This document shows positions 1-5,277 of a stretch of 7,542 bases of DNA, piece after piece. Position numbers and translations under genes: made by a program. This stretch comes from Deltaproteobacteria bacterium (GTDB lineage: Bacteria > Desulfobacterota > Syntrophia > Syntrophales > UBA2210), in contig JAFCZZ010000065.1 in assembly GCA_019314085.1 (NCBI GenBank), positions 1 through 7,542 on the forward strand, given 5' to 3'. Each line of letters starts with the position of its first letter. The first letter of the stretch is position 1. The notes below the pieces were generated by a model. The model saw only the letters and a list, made by a program, of their open reading frames with translations, was not told where the DNA came from and did no database searches.

Positions 1-91
1 CATATTGATACGCGCGTTTACACGCCGTAGAAAAATGTACGATGACAGAGGATCTGAGACCCATTTCCACACGTTGATTGAAAGATCTCCA
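1..91. other. Unassigned 91 bases downstream of prfA
   Basis: No gene can be named here. On the minus strand an ATG at 92-90 overlaps the prfA stop as TAATG, which looks like translational coupling, but that frame stops after 24 codons and has no Shine-Dalgarno sequence. Another minus frame is open to the window edge and has a GTG at 72-70; its peptide begins MWKWVSDPLSSY. The third frame is also open, and an ATG falls exactly on the edge at 3-1. In related bacteria prmC, the methyltransferase acting on the GGQ glutamine of release factors, often follows prfA. None of these frames matches a PrmC N-terminus well enough for me to call it. Confidence 0.3.
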
Positions 92-1162
92 TTATACCGA
101 GGGGTATTTCAGCGCCTCGGTTTGATAATGGGTGGTAAGGGCATCGATAATGGCATTGATATCCCCATCCAGTATGTTTTCCAGGCTGTACAGGGTAAGA
201 CTGATCCGGTGATCTGTCACCCGCCCCTGGGGGAAATTGTAGGTCCGTACCCTCTGGCTTCTGTCACCACTGCCCACCTGCTGTTTTCTCGTCTCTGAAA
301 TCGCGGCATCATGCTCCTCGCTTGCCTGTTCGAAAAGCCTGGCGCGCAGTACCTTGAGGGCCTTTGCCCTGTTTTTATGCTGTGATTTTTCATCCTGGCA
401 GGTTACCACCAGTCCTGTTGGGAGATGGGTGATCCGGACCGCGGAATCGGTGGTGTTGACGCTCTGCCCCCCGTGCCCCGTGGAGCGATAGACATCTATT
501 CGGAGATCATTCGGATCAATGTTTACCTCCACCTCCTCTGCCTCGGGCAGAACGGCCACGGTCACCGCGGATGTATGGATTCTTCCCTGCGCCTCGGTAA
601 GGGGGACCCTCTGCACCCGGTGAACCCCGCTCTCGTACTTCAGTCTGCTGTACGCGCCCTTCCCCTCAACCAGTAGAATGACCTCCTTGAAACCCCCAAT
701 ACCCCCGGACAGGCTGGAGCTGATGATTTCCACCTTCCAGTTGCATCGCTCCGCATAGCGGGTGTACATCCGGAAAAGATCCCCGGCAAAGAGTCCCGCT
801 TCATCCCCTCCTGTACCGGCCCGGATCTCCAGCAGGACATTTCTCTCGTCGTTAGGGTCCGTCGGAAGTAAAAGAATTTTCAGTTGTTCTTCCAATGCCT
901 GCAATTTTTCCTTGAGCTGGGGAAGTTCATCCTTTGCCAATTCCCGCAGGTCTTCGTCGCCTTCCTTGAGAAGTTCCTTATGGTCTTCGATCTGGGACCC
1001 GATATGGGTGTATTCCCGGTAGGTTCGTACAATCTCAGCAATGCCGGCATGTTCCTTGGCATATTTCTGGTACACGCTGTAATTGGCGATTATCTCGGGA
1101 TCACTCAAAAACCCTTCCAGATCTTCATATCGTGTTTCGAGCTCTCTAAGCTTTGTCAGCAT
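92..1162 (-). CDS. prfA: Peptide chain release factor 1 (RF1)
   Basis: RF1 is a cytoplasmic factor that reads UAA and UAG in the ribosomal A site and triggers peptidyl-tRNA hydrolysis. The protein has 356 residues, close to the 360 of E. coli RF1. A charged helical N-terminal domain covers roughly residues 1-105. The stop-codon-reading tripeptide is P-L-T at 187-189 within [19 protein letters not shown]; this PxT form marks RF1, since RF2 has SPF. The catalytic GGQ is at 231-233, followed by [13 protein letters not shown], and the conserved [10 protein letters not shown] is at 260-269. The glutamine of GGQ is the known PrmC methylation target. The ATG start is supported by AGGAAGGA four bases upstream on the minus strand and by the usual opening [19 protein letters not shown]. 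It lies 202 bases after rpmE, probably in the same transcript. The protein is complete, with no internal defect. Confidence 0.97.
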   Translation of the reverse strand: MLTKLRELETRYEDLEGFLSDPEIIANYSVYQKYAKEHAGIAEIVRTYREYTHIGSQIEDHKELLKEGDEDLRELAKDELPQLKEKLQALEEQLKILLLPTDPNDERNVLLEIRAGTGGDEAGLFAGDLFRMYTRYAERCNWKVEIISSSLSGGIGGFKEVILLVEGKGAYSRLKYESGVHRVQRVPLTEAQGRIHTSAVTVAVLPEAEEVEVNIDPNDLRIDVYRSTGHGGQSVNTTDSAVRITHLPTGLVVTCQDEKSQHKNRAKALKVLRARLFEQASEEHDAAISETRKQQVGSGDRSQRVRTYNFPQGRVTDHRISLTLYSLENILDGDINAIIDALTTHYQTEALKYPSV

Positions 1163-1246
1163 ACGGTCCTTCCTGGACGAATGATAGTGATTTACTGTAA
1201 AGGGAGAGACGGCATTCGACGGGCGGCCCTTCCGAGCCTAAGAGCC

Positions 1247-1269
1247 CTTGATACAGATACCTGCTCAAG
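1247..1269 (-). repeat. Short imperfect hairpin upstream of prfA
   Basis: On the minus strand CTTGA and TCAAG form the outer stem, and CAG and CTG an inner stem around a GTAT loop, with a one- and two-base internal bulge. It is not followed by a T-run. It may be part of the folded rpmE-prfA spacer transcript. Confidence 0.3.
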
Positions 1270-1276
1270 TTCACGG

Positions 1277-1346
1277 AGGCACAAAGCAAGAAAGGAAACC
1301 GTCCCCCACGGAAGAGCATCCATGGAGGCGAAACCACTTTGTGCCT
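1277..1346 (-). repeat. 10-base inverted repeat around a GC-rich loop
   Basis: The arms are AGGCACAAAG (1277-1286) and CTTTGTGCCT (1337-1346), a perfect 10-base match separated by 50 bases. On the minus strand the loop contains CCGTGGGGGACGG, which can itself form a 4-base stem, and the palindrome CCATGG. The arm plus its flank, CTTTGTGCCTCCGTGAACTT on the minus strand, resembles dispersed intergenic sequences of the CTTTGTGCCTTTGTG kind that I recall from several bacterial genomes. That resemblance is from memory only. It could be a dispersed repeat, an mRNA structure or a small RNA. Confidence 0.5.
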
Positions 1347-1364
1347 GGTTATTAACGCTCACGG

Positions 1365-1571
1365 CTATTTTTCAAGGTCGCCATATTTGCGGTTAAACTT
1401 CTCTATCCTTCCGGCAGTATCCATTATCTTCTGCTTTCCGGTAAAAAACGGGTGACACTTCGAGCATATCTCAACCTTAATATCACCTGTGGTGGATCTG
1501 GTCTCGATAACATTCCCACACACACATGTTACCATAGATTCCTTATATTCCGGGTGAATATCCTTTTTCAT
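1365..1571 (-). CDS. rpmE: Large-subunit ribosomal protein L31 (bL31), zinc type
   Basis: L31 is a small component of the 50S subunit that bridges to the 30S head. The protein has 68 residues, against 70 in E. coli, and opens [20 protein letters not shown]. Four cysteines at positions 16, 18, 36 and 39 (CVC and CSKC) form the zinc-binding set that marks the C+ paralogue; the zinc-free type made under zinc starvation lacks them. [11 protein letters not shown] near 38-48 is a typical L31 stretch. The frame stays open 16 codons further upstream, but the ATG at 1571 fits the family start and has a strong GGAGGAGG ribosome binding site about 12 bases before it. A good promoter lies just upstream, so it need not depend on rho transcription. 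Confidence 0.97.
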   Translation of the reverse strand: MKKDIHPEYKESMVTCVCGNVIETRSTTGDIKVEICSKCHPFFTGKQKIMDTAGRIEKFNRKYGDLEK

Positions 1572-1608
1572 AATTTGTACCTGCCTCCTCCAGCGTTGAA
1601 AATCCGGT

Positions 1609-1636
1609 ATTATATCCATATCACGATGAATTTCAA
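1609..1636 (-). promoter_or_regulatory. Probable sigma70-type promoter of rpmE(-prfA)
   Basis: On the minus strand TTGAAA (1636-1631) and a perfect TATAAT (1614-1609) are separated by 16 bases. The start of transcription would fall near 1602, giving a leader of about 30 bases to the rpmE start. It sits in the 91-base rho-rpmE gap, which shows no intrinsic terminator after rho. This is the best promoter match in the window. Confidence 0.72.
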
Positions 1637-1662
1637 GAAAATAAATCCGAAAGACTGTTTGG

Positions 1663-2910
1663 TTACTGTTTCATGGAGTCAAAAAATTCCTTGTTGGTCG
1701 TGGTCTTCCGGATTTTATCGATGATAAATTCCATGGCATCCACAGGGTTCATCTCCTGCAGGAGCCGCCTCAGTATCCATATCCGCCGCAGGTCTTCCTC
1801 CTCGATCAGCATCTCTTCCTTCCTCGTGCCGGAACGGACAAGATCGAAGGCGGGGAAGATTCGTCTGTCGGAAATCCTCCTGTCGAGGTGCAGCTCCATA
1901 TTCCCCGTCCCCTTAAACTCTTCAAAGATAACCTCATCCATCCGGCTCCCCGTATCAATAAGGGCCGTTGAAATGATGGTGAGACTGCCTCCTCCTTCGA
2001 TATTGCGTGCGGCACCGAAAAACCGCTTCGGCTTGTGAAGGGCATTGGAATCCACACCGCCGGAGAGCACCTTGCCACTGGGCGGCACGATGGAATTATA
2101 GGCCCGGGCGAGCCGGGTGATGCTGTCCAGGAGTATAACGACATCCCGGTTGTGTTCCACCAGGCGCTTGGCCTTTTCGAGGACCATTTCGGCAATCTGA
2201 ACATGTCGCGAAGCGGTCTCATCAAAGGTTGAAGAGATGACCTCGCCGGTAACGCTTCTTTCCATGTCCGTTACCTCTTCGGGACGTTCGTCGATCAGGA
2301 GGACCATCAGAACTGCATCCTTGTGGTTTTTTGCAATACTGTGGGCGATATCCTTCAGGAGGACCGTTTTCCCTGTCCGGGGCGGGGAAACGATAAGTCC
2401 CCTCTGTCCCTTGCCGATGGGTGTAAAGATATTCATGACCCGTGTTGAGTAGTTTTCGGGGTCCGCTTCCAATTGCCACTTTTCTTCGGGATACAGGGGC
2501 GTAAGATTATCAAAGAGAATCTTGCCTCTGGCTGCCTCAGGGGGTTCGAAATTGATCGACTCCACCTTCAGGAGGGCAAAATATTTTTCTCCCTCTTTCG
2601 GGGGTCTCACCTCGCCGGCTATCGTGTCCCCCGTTCTCATTCCGAATCTCCGTATCTGGGAGGGAGAGACATAGATGTCATCAGGGCCGGGAAAATAATT
2701 ATATCCTACCGATCTGAGAAAACCGAAGCCATCCGGCAGTGTTTCCAGGACGCCCTCTCCCGTGATCACGCCATTTTTTTCCGTCTGGTATTGAAGAATG
2801 GCGAAGATAAGATCCTGCCGCTTCATCCCGCTGGTACCGGCGATGTTCAGTTCTTTTGCCAGTTCATTAAGTTCACTGATAGATTTGTTTTTGATCTCTG
2901 AAATATTCAT
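1663..2910 (-). CDS. rho: Transcription termination factor Rho
   Basis: Rho is a hexameric RNA-dependent ATPase and translocase that binds C-rich nascent RNA and dislodges RNA polymerase. The protein has 415 residues, against 419 in E. coli. The N-terminal helical Rho-N domain covers about 1-45 and the cold-shock-like RNA-binding fold about 48-120, with the RNP-type GFGFLR at 61-66. The ATPase core has the P-loop SPPRTGKT at 175-182, Walker B VVILLD at 257-262, the Q-loop [13 protein letters not shown] near 279-291, and [12 protein letters not shown] at 343-354 including the arginine-finger region. The P-loop has R where E. coli has K in PPKAGKT, a common variant in other phyla. The start has AAGGA seven bases upstream. 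A long leader precedes it, consistent with the autogenous control known for rho in E. coli. No large insertion is present in the N-terminal domain. Confidence 0.99.
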   Translation of the reverse strand: MNISEIKNKSISELNELAKELNIAGTSGMKRQDLIFAILQYQTEKNGVITGEGVLETLPDGFGFLRSVGYNYFPGPDDIYVSPSQIRRFGMRTGDTIAGEVRPPKEGEKYFALLKVESINFEPPEAARGKILFDNLTPLYPEEKWQLEADPENYSTRVMNIFTPIGKGQRGLIVSPPRTGKTVLLKDIAHSIAKNHKDAVLMVLLIDERPEEVTDMERSVTGEVISSTFDETASRHVQIAEMVLEKAKRLVEHNRDVVILLDSITRLARAYNSIVPPSGKVLSGGVDSNALHKPKRFFGAARNIEGGGSLTIISTALIDTGSRMDEVIFEEFKGTGNMELHLDRRISDRRIFPAFDLVRSGTRKEEMLIEEEDLRRIWILRRLLQEMNPVDAMEFIIDKIRKTTTNKEFFDSMKQ

Positions 2911-2944
2911 GTACCTTTCCTTTTTACTGGGAATTGTCCGGTTC

Positions 2945-3037
2945 TTACTCCGTATCCTTATGCGGTATACGCACAGTTAGGCCTCCTCCGATTTGAACGG
3001 ACGGGCGATGTGTCTCTCTGAAAATTATGGAAAGCAT
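2945..3037 (-). CDS. Candidate rho leader peptide (rhoL-like position)
   Basis: This 30-codon frame starts ATG at 3037 and ends TAA at 2947-2945, which is 34 bases before the rho start and in a different frame from rho. The peptide opens [23 protein letters not shown] lies eight bases before the ATG, a modest ribosome binding site. Inside the frame a GTG at 2974-2972 sits seven bases after GGAGGAGG, the strongest Shine-Dalgarno match in the gap, and would give the nine-residue peptide [10 protein letters not shown]. coli has a 33-codon leader gene, rhoL, at the same position, but I see no clear sequence similarity. A chance frame of this length is quite possible. The strong site in front of an in-frame GTG is the main support for translation. 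Confidence 0.35.
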   Translation of the reverse strand: MLSIIFRETHRPSVQIGGGLTVRIPHKDTE

Positions 3038-3116
3038 AAAACAGGCCTTGGAGGCAAACCAGAATTTCTTTACAACACCAAATTCCTACAAACGTTGAGG
3101 ACCCGGTTGATTGCAG

Positions 3117-3248
3117 TTACAGAATAACTATTGAATTTACAATGAATTGAGGCGATCCATCGGCCCCTTTATACAGGTTGTACTGTGCAATGATCTTGTC
3201 TTCTCGGTAGCTAATACGGTCTCCTGAAATACTTTGGAAAGGAAGGTT
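3117..3248 (-). pseudogene. Protein-like 44-codon stretch in the rho leader, no normal start
   Basis: The minus-strand frame from 3248 to the TAA at 3119-3117 reads like real protein, including GDRISYREDKIIAQYNLY followed by KGADGSPQFIVNSIVIL. It contains no ATG, GTG or TTG. Nine codons further upstream in the same frame there is an ATG (3278-3276), cut off by a TAA at 3251-3249. An ATT at 3215-3213 lies five bases after AGGAG and could in principle start a 32-codon frame, as AUU does for infC. It may be the decayed end of a former gene, a small gene with a rare start, or chance. I do not recognise a family. Confidence 0.25.
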
Positions 3249-3277
3249 TTAGCACGCAACATCGATAGAAACAGGCA

Positions 3278-3304
3278 TCTATATCAAATCAGCAAGAATG
3301 TCAA
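3278..3304 (-). promoter_or_regulatory. Candidate promoter of rho
   Basis: On the minus strand a perfect TTGACA (3304-3299) is followed after 15 bases by TATAGA (3283-3278). The -35 match is excellent, but the spacing is shorter than the usual 16-18 and the -10 is only fair. It lies just past the pgeF stop, the right place for a promoter separating rho from the rluD-pgeF pair. Transcription would begin near 3271. Confidence 0.5.
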
Positions 3305-3320
3305 GAAGTTTTTTACATGG

Positions 3321-3349
3321 TGCTCCGTCCCCGCGGCTCTAGCGGAGCA
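3321..3349 (-). other. GC-rich hairpin across the pgeF stop codon
   Basis: TGCTCCG (3321-3327) and CGGAGCA (3343-3349) form a 7-base stem with a 15-base loop that contains the palindrome CCGCGG. It spans the last codons and stop of pgeF. On the minus strand the following bases are CCATGTAAAAAAC, an A-run and not a T-run, so it is not a standard intrinsic terminator. It might protect the mRNA 3' end or mark a Rho-dependent end. Confidence 0.4.
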
Positions 3350-4175
3350 TGATGAAGCTGAGCTGTCTTCCGGTAGTTCCCGCTTCTCCTCGGTGTGAAA
3401 AAAAGATGTCATGTCGGCAGGATGTGCAGATGTCTGCGGAGAATATGTTTCCCCGAGGAATACCCGTGCCTTGAAGCTGGGATCTGTTAGCGGCAGACAG
3501 GTCCAGCATCCATTTTCCTTCCCTTCGACTGCCTGTCAAGGCAACAGTTCCTTCCCGTGTGTTGTCGAAACAGTGAAAAACGGCCTCATCAACCTCGTAG
3601 CAACAGGGCCCGATGGCGGGACCGATAACGGCCAGGATGTCCCCCGGCGTGGAGGAAAAGGACTCCATGAAAACACGGGCGGCCTTGGCGGCGATACCCA
3701 GTGCAGTTCCCTTCCACCCGGCATGAACGGCGCCGACCACCCGTCTTCTGCGGTCGGTGAGGATTACCGGGACACAGTCAGCCGTCTTTATCCCGAGGGG
3801 GGTTCCGGGTATCGCGGTAATGATGCCGTCGTATTCGAGGGAGGCACCCTGCCTCCCACCCCGAAAGGTCTCATCAATCACCAGAAGCCGGTCTCCGTGG
3901 ACCTGATCTACCGTAATGATGTCCTCTGGGATATTGAAGGCGGAGCGGAGTAATTCCCTGTTGCGCGCCAGGTGTTCGTCCCTGTCACCCACGTTCACAC
4001 CGAAATTGAGATTGGCCAGTCTCCCCTCGCTGACTCCTCCCCATCTGGTGCAAAAGGCGTGGGTTATGAAGCCGCACTCACCCAGCGCGCAGCATTCCAT
4101 ATACCGCACGTCGCCCATCCGGGAAAAGCTGAATGTGCCTCCGGTTACATATCCGTTTTCCGGGTTTTCAGGCAT
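3339..4175 (-). CDS. pgeF: Laccase-domain peptidoglycan editing factor (YfiH family)
   Basis: This family (formerly DUF152, multicopper polyphenol oxidase laccase domain) includes E. coli PgeF, which helps keep wrong residues out of peptidoglycan stem peptides; other members show purine nucleoside phosphorylase or deaminase activity in vitro. With the ATG start at 4175 the protein has 278 residues, longer than the 243 of E. coli, the excess being N-terminal. Conserved blocks are HAFCTRWGGVS (39-49), VDQVHGDRL (89-97), GIKTADCVPVIL (128-139), VGAVHAGWKGT (147-157), GPAIGPCCYEV (185-195) and the end block DICTSCRHDIFFSHR. The presumed metal or catalytic residues are H92, C133 and H150. A GTG directly before this ATG (4178) is a possible start, but GGAG spaced six bases from the ATG favours 4175. 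Methionines at about 20 and 26 are later alternatives. It overlaps rluD by 8 bases, a common coupled pair. Confidence 0.94.
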   Translation of the reverse strand: MPENPENGYVTGGTFSFSRMGDVRYMECCALGECGFITHAFCTRWGGVSEGRLANLNFGVNVGDRDEHLARNRELLRSAFNIPEDIITVDQVHGDRLLVIDETFRGGRQGASLEYDGIITAIPGTPLGIKTADCVPVILTDRRRRVVGAVHAGWKGTALGIAAKAARVFMESFSSTPGDILAVIGPAIGPCCYEVDEAVFHCFDNTREGTVALTGSRREGKWMLDLSAANRSQLQGTGIPRGNIFSADICTSCRHDIFFSHRGEAGTTGRQLSFIMLR

Positions 4176-5157
4176 CACTTTCTCCCTTTCCTAAGACCGC
4201 GCATACCTGTGCCATATCATCCGGAAGCTCAGATGAAAAATGCATAGGGTTGTCCGTGATCGGATGACGAAAGCGCAGTTCACTCGAGTGGAGAGCCTGT
4301 CGGTGCATCTTTCTCAATGTCACCTGCAAGGCATTGTCCTTCACCACCTCAATCCTTCTCTTTGAATTACCGTAGACGGTATCCCCGACAACGGGATACC
4401 CGATTGCATTCAGATGCACCCGGATCTGGTGAGTCCTGCCCGTCTCAATCCGGACACCGAGGAGCGTGGCAATTCCGTATCGCTGCTCAACACGCCAGCG
4501 GGTCAGCGATTCCTTCCCTCGTTTGCTCCCGGTGGACATCTTTTTCCTGTCCACCGGATGTCTGCCTATGGGGAGATCGATGATCCCCTCGGTCCCCTGC
4601 GGGTTTCCATGAACAAGCGCACGGTAGATCTTCGTGATGAGATGTTCCTTGAACTGATTCGCCAGGTTCGCATGGGCCGGATCCGATTTGGCGACCACCA
4701 TCAGGCCGGAGGTATTCTTGTCCAGACGATGCACGATGCCGGGCCTCTTAACGCCGCCGATCCCGGAAAGATCGGTGCAGTGAAACAGGAGGGCATTGAC
4801 CAGGGTGCCGCTACGGTTTCCCGCTGCGGGATGCACCACCATCCCGGCCAGTTTATTCACCACCAGGATATGCGCGTCTTCGTAGCGGATATCCAGGGGC
4901 AGTTCCTCCGGGGCAAGATCGTATTCCGCCGGCTCCTCCCGTACAATAAGGATCAGATCACCGCTCTTCAGAGGGTATTTCGGTTTTACATCCAGACCGC
5001 CGACCCGTATCAATCCCCCCTCAATCGCCCGCTTGATCTGCGAACGTGTACCGATACCCTGTTGAGACAGAAAGACATCAAGTCGCTCTCCGCTCTGAGC
5101 GGGGGGCACCTTCAGCGTCAACGCCTCATCATCTTCAGATGTTATCTGTATGTTCAT
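4168..5157 (-). CDS. rluD: RluD-type 23S rRNA pseudouridine synthase
   Basis: This enzyme isomerises uridine to pseudouridine in large-subunit rRNA; RluD modifies helix 69 of 23S rRNA. The protein has 329 residues, close to the 326 of E. coli RluD. An S4 RNA-binding domain covers about 22-75 (GERLDVFLSQQGIGTRSQIKR). The catalytic domain starts near 90 with DAHILVVNKLAGMVVHP, and the RluA-family motif HRLDKNTSG is at 143-151 with catalytic Asp146. Further family blocks are TKIYRALVHG (175-184) and RIETGRTHQIRVHL (236-249). The S4 domain and the pairing with pgeF favour RluD over RluA or RluC, but target sites cannot be read from sequence alone. No clear Shine-Dalgarno sequence precedes the ATG. 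The lspA gene often found upstream is absent; selA lies there instead, 120 bases away. Confidence 0.92.
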   Translation of the reverse strand: MNIQITSEDDEALTLKVPPAQSGERLDVFLSQQGIGTRSQIKRAIEGGLIRVGGLDVKPKYPLKSGDLILIVREEPAEYDLAPEELPLDIRYEDAHILVVNKLAGMVVHPAAGNRSGTLVNALLFHCTDLSGIGGVKRPGIVHRLDKNTSGLMVVAKSDPAHANLANQFKEHLITKIYRALVHGNPQGTEGIIDLPIGRHPVDRKKMSTGSKRGKESLTRWRVEQRYGIATLLGVRIETGRTHQIRVHLNAIGYPVVGDTVYGNSKRRIEVVKDNALQVTLRKMHRQALHSSELRFRHPITDNPMHFSSELPDDMAQVCAVLGKGESDA

Positions 5158-5194
5158 CGTAATAATCGGTTAAGAAACGGCGAAAAGAAACCTG

Positions 5195-5272
5195 CTAAGC
5201 TATGTACGCGTCCCTGCGTGGGGAGGATGAAGCCCGCTTCAGATCCTCACGCCAATAGGGCTTATAACCCAT
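5195..5272 (-). CDS. Candidate 25-codon small ORF between selA and rluD
   Basis: An ATG at 5272, five bases after the selA stop, opens a 25-codon frame ending TAG at 5197-5195. The peptide begins MGYKPYWREDLKR and its codons look like those of the neighbouring genes. GAGG lies about ten bases before the ATG, inside the end of selA, so coupled translation is possible. I do not recognise the peptide. It could be a small gene, the remnant of a longer one, or chance. The strong hairpin at 5216-5252 lies within it, which may mean the region is conserved for RNA structure and not for protein. Confidence 0.25.
   Translation of the reverse strand: MGYKPYWREDLKRASSSPRRDAYIA
5216..5252 (-). other. Strong bulged hairpin between selA and rluD
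   Basis: On the minus strand the arms pair as GCGTG/CACGC, AGGAT/ATCCT and GAAG/CTTC, with a CGGG tetraloop, a two-base bulge on one side and a three-base bulge on the other. That gives 14 base pairs in 37 bases. No T-run follows directly; a looser TTTCTTTT occurs about 25 bases later. It could be an mRNA processing or stability element in a selA-rluD transcript, or the end of the selA transcript. Confidence 0.5.
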
Positions 5273-5277
5273 GAAGG

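Larger units (their letters stand above)
1163..1364. other. rpmE-prfA intergenic region with inverted repeats
   Basis: This 202-base gap holds no convincing gene. A minus-strand GTG frame runs through it from 1337 into prfA, but it has no Shine-Dalgarno sequence and unlikely composition. The region instead contains several inverted repeats: a 10-base pair of arms (1277-1286 and 1337-1346), a short imperfect hairpin (1247-1269) and the small palindrome TTTACTGTAAA (1191-1201). None is followed by a T-run in either direction, so none is a standard intrinsic terminator. As I recall, many Desulfobacterota carry a DUF1385 membrane-protein gene between rpmE and prfA; it is absent here. Confidence 0.6.
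2911..3277 (-). promoter_or_regulatory. Long rho leader region
   Basis: Most of the 428-base gap between pgeF and rho would be transcribed as a leader of about 360 bases if the promoter at 3278-3304 is used. It contains no tRNA or riboswitch I recognise. It does contain a 30-codon open frame close to rho, the strong Shine-Dalgarno sequence GGAGGAGG at 2989-2982, and local hairpins TCCG/CGGA (2987-3001) and TGCG/CGCA (2961-2973). A GC-rich GCCTCC at 3055-3050 could pair with GGAGGC at 2986-2981 and hide that site. E. coli rho is known to have a leader peptide and Rho-dependent attenuation in its leader. That the same happens here is inference. Confidence 0.45.

Noticed and set aside
1146..1337. 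63-codon minus-strand frame between rpmE and prfA
   Set aside because: It starts with GTG and no Shine-Dalgarno sequence, runs into prfA, is rich in Ser, Leu and Pro, and passes through the inverted repeat. A DUF1385 product would be far longer.
884..1396. 170-codon plus-strand frame across the prfA start and the rpmE end
   Set aside because: Antisense to two certain genes and to the repeat-bearing spacer; composition is not protein-like.
2951..2980. Resemblance to the pUC vector segment with CTGTGCGGTATTT
   Set aside because: Only about ten bases agree and the flanks are unlike the vector, so cloning contamination is not supported.
2975..3050. tRNA-like signal in the rho leader
   Set aside because: TTCAAAT in a short stem looks like a T-loop, and nearby bases can form most of an acceptor stem, but the T-stem has a mismatch and there is no D-arm or anticodon arm.
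3160..3192. TTGCAC and TATAAA as a second rho promoter
   Set aside because: The hexamers are only 11 bases apart, too close for a sigma70-type promoter.
3249..3278. Read-through of the stop in the leader frame as selenocysteine
   Set aside because: The codon is TAA. Selenocysteine uses TGA, so selA gives no support for recoding here.
3411..3953. 180-codon plus-strand frame
   Set aside because: Antisense to pgeF; no domain and no ribosome binding site of note.
4414..5274. 286-codon open frame on the plus strand
   Set aside because: It lies wholly antisense to rluD, whose motifs and length are certain. The peptide has no recognisable domain, and the opening comes from codon composition of the real gene.
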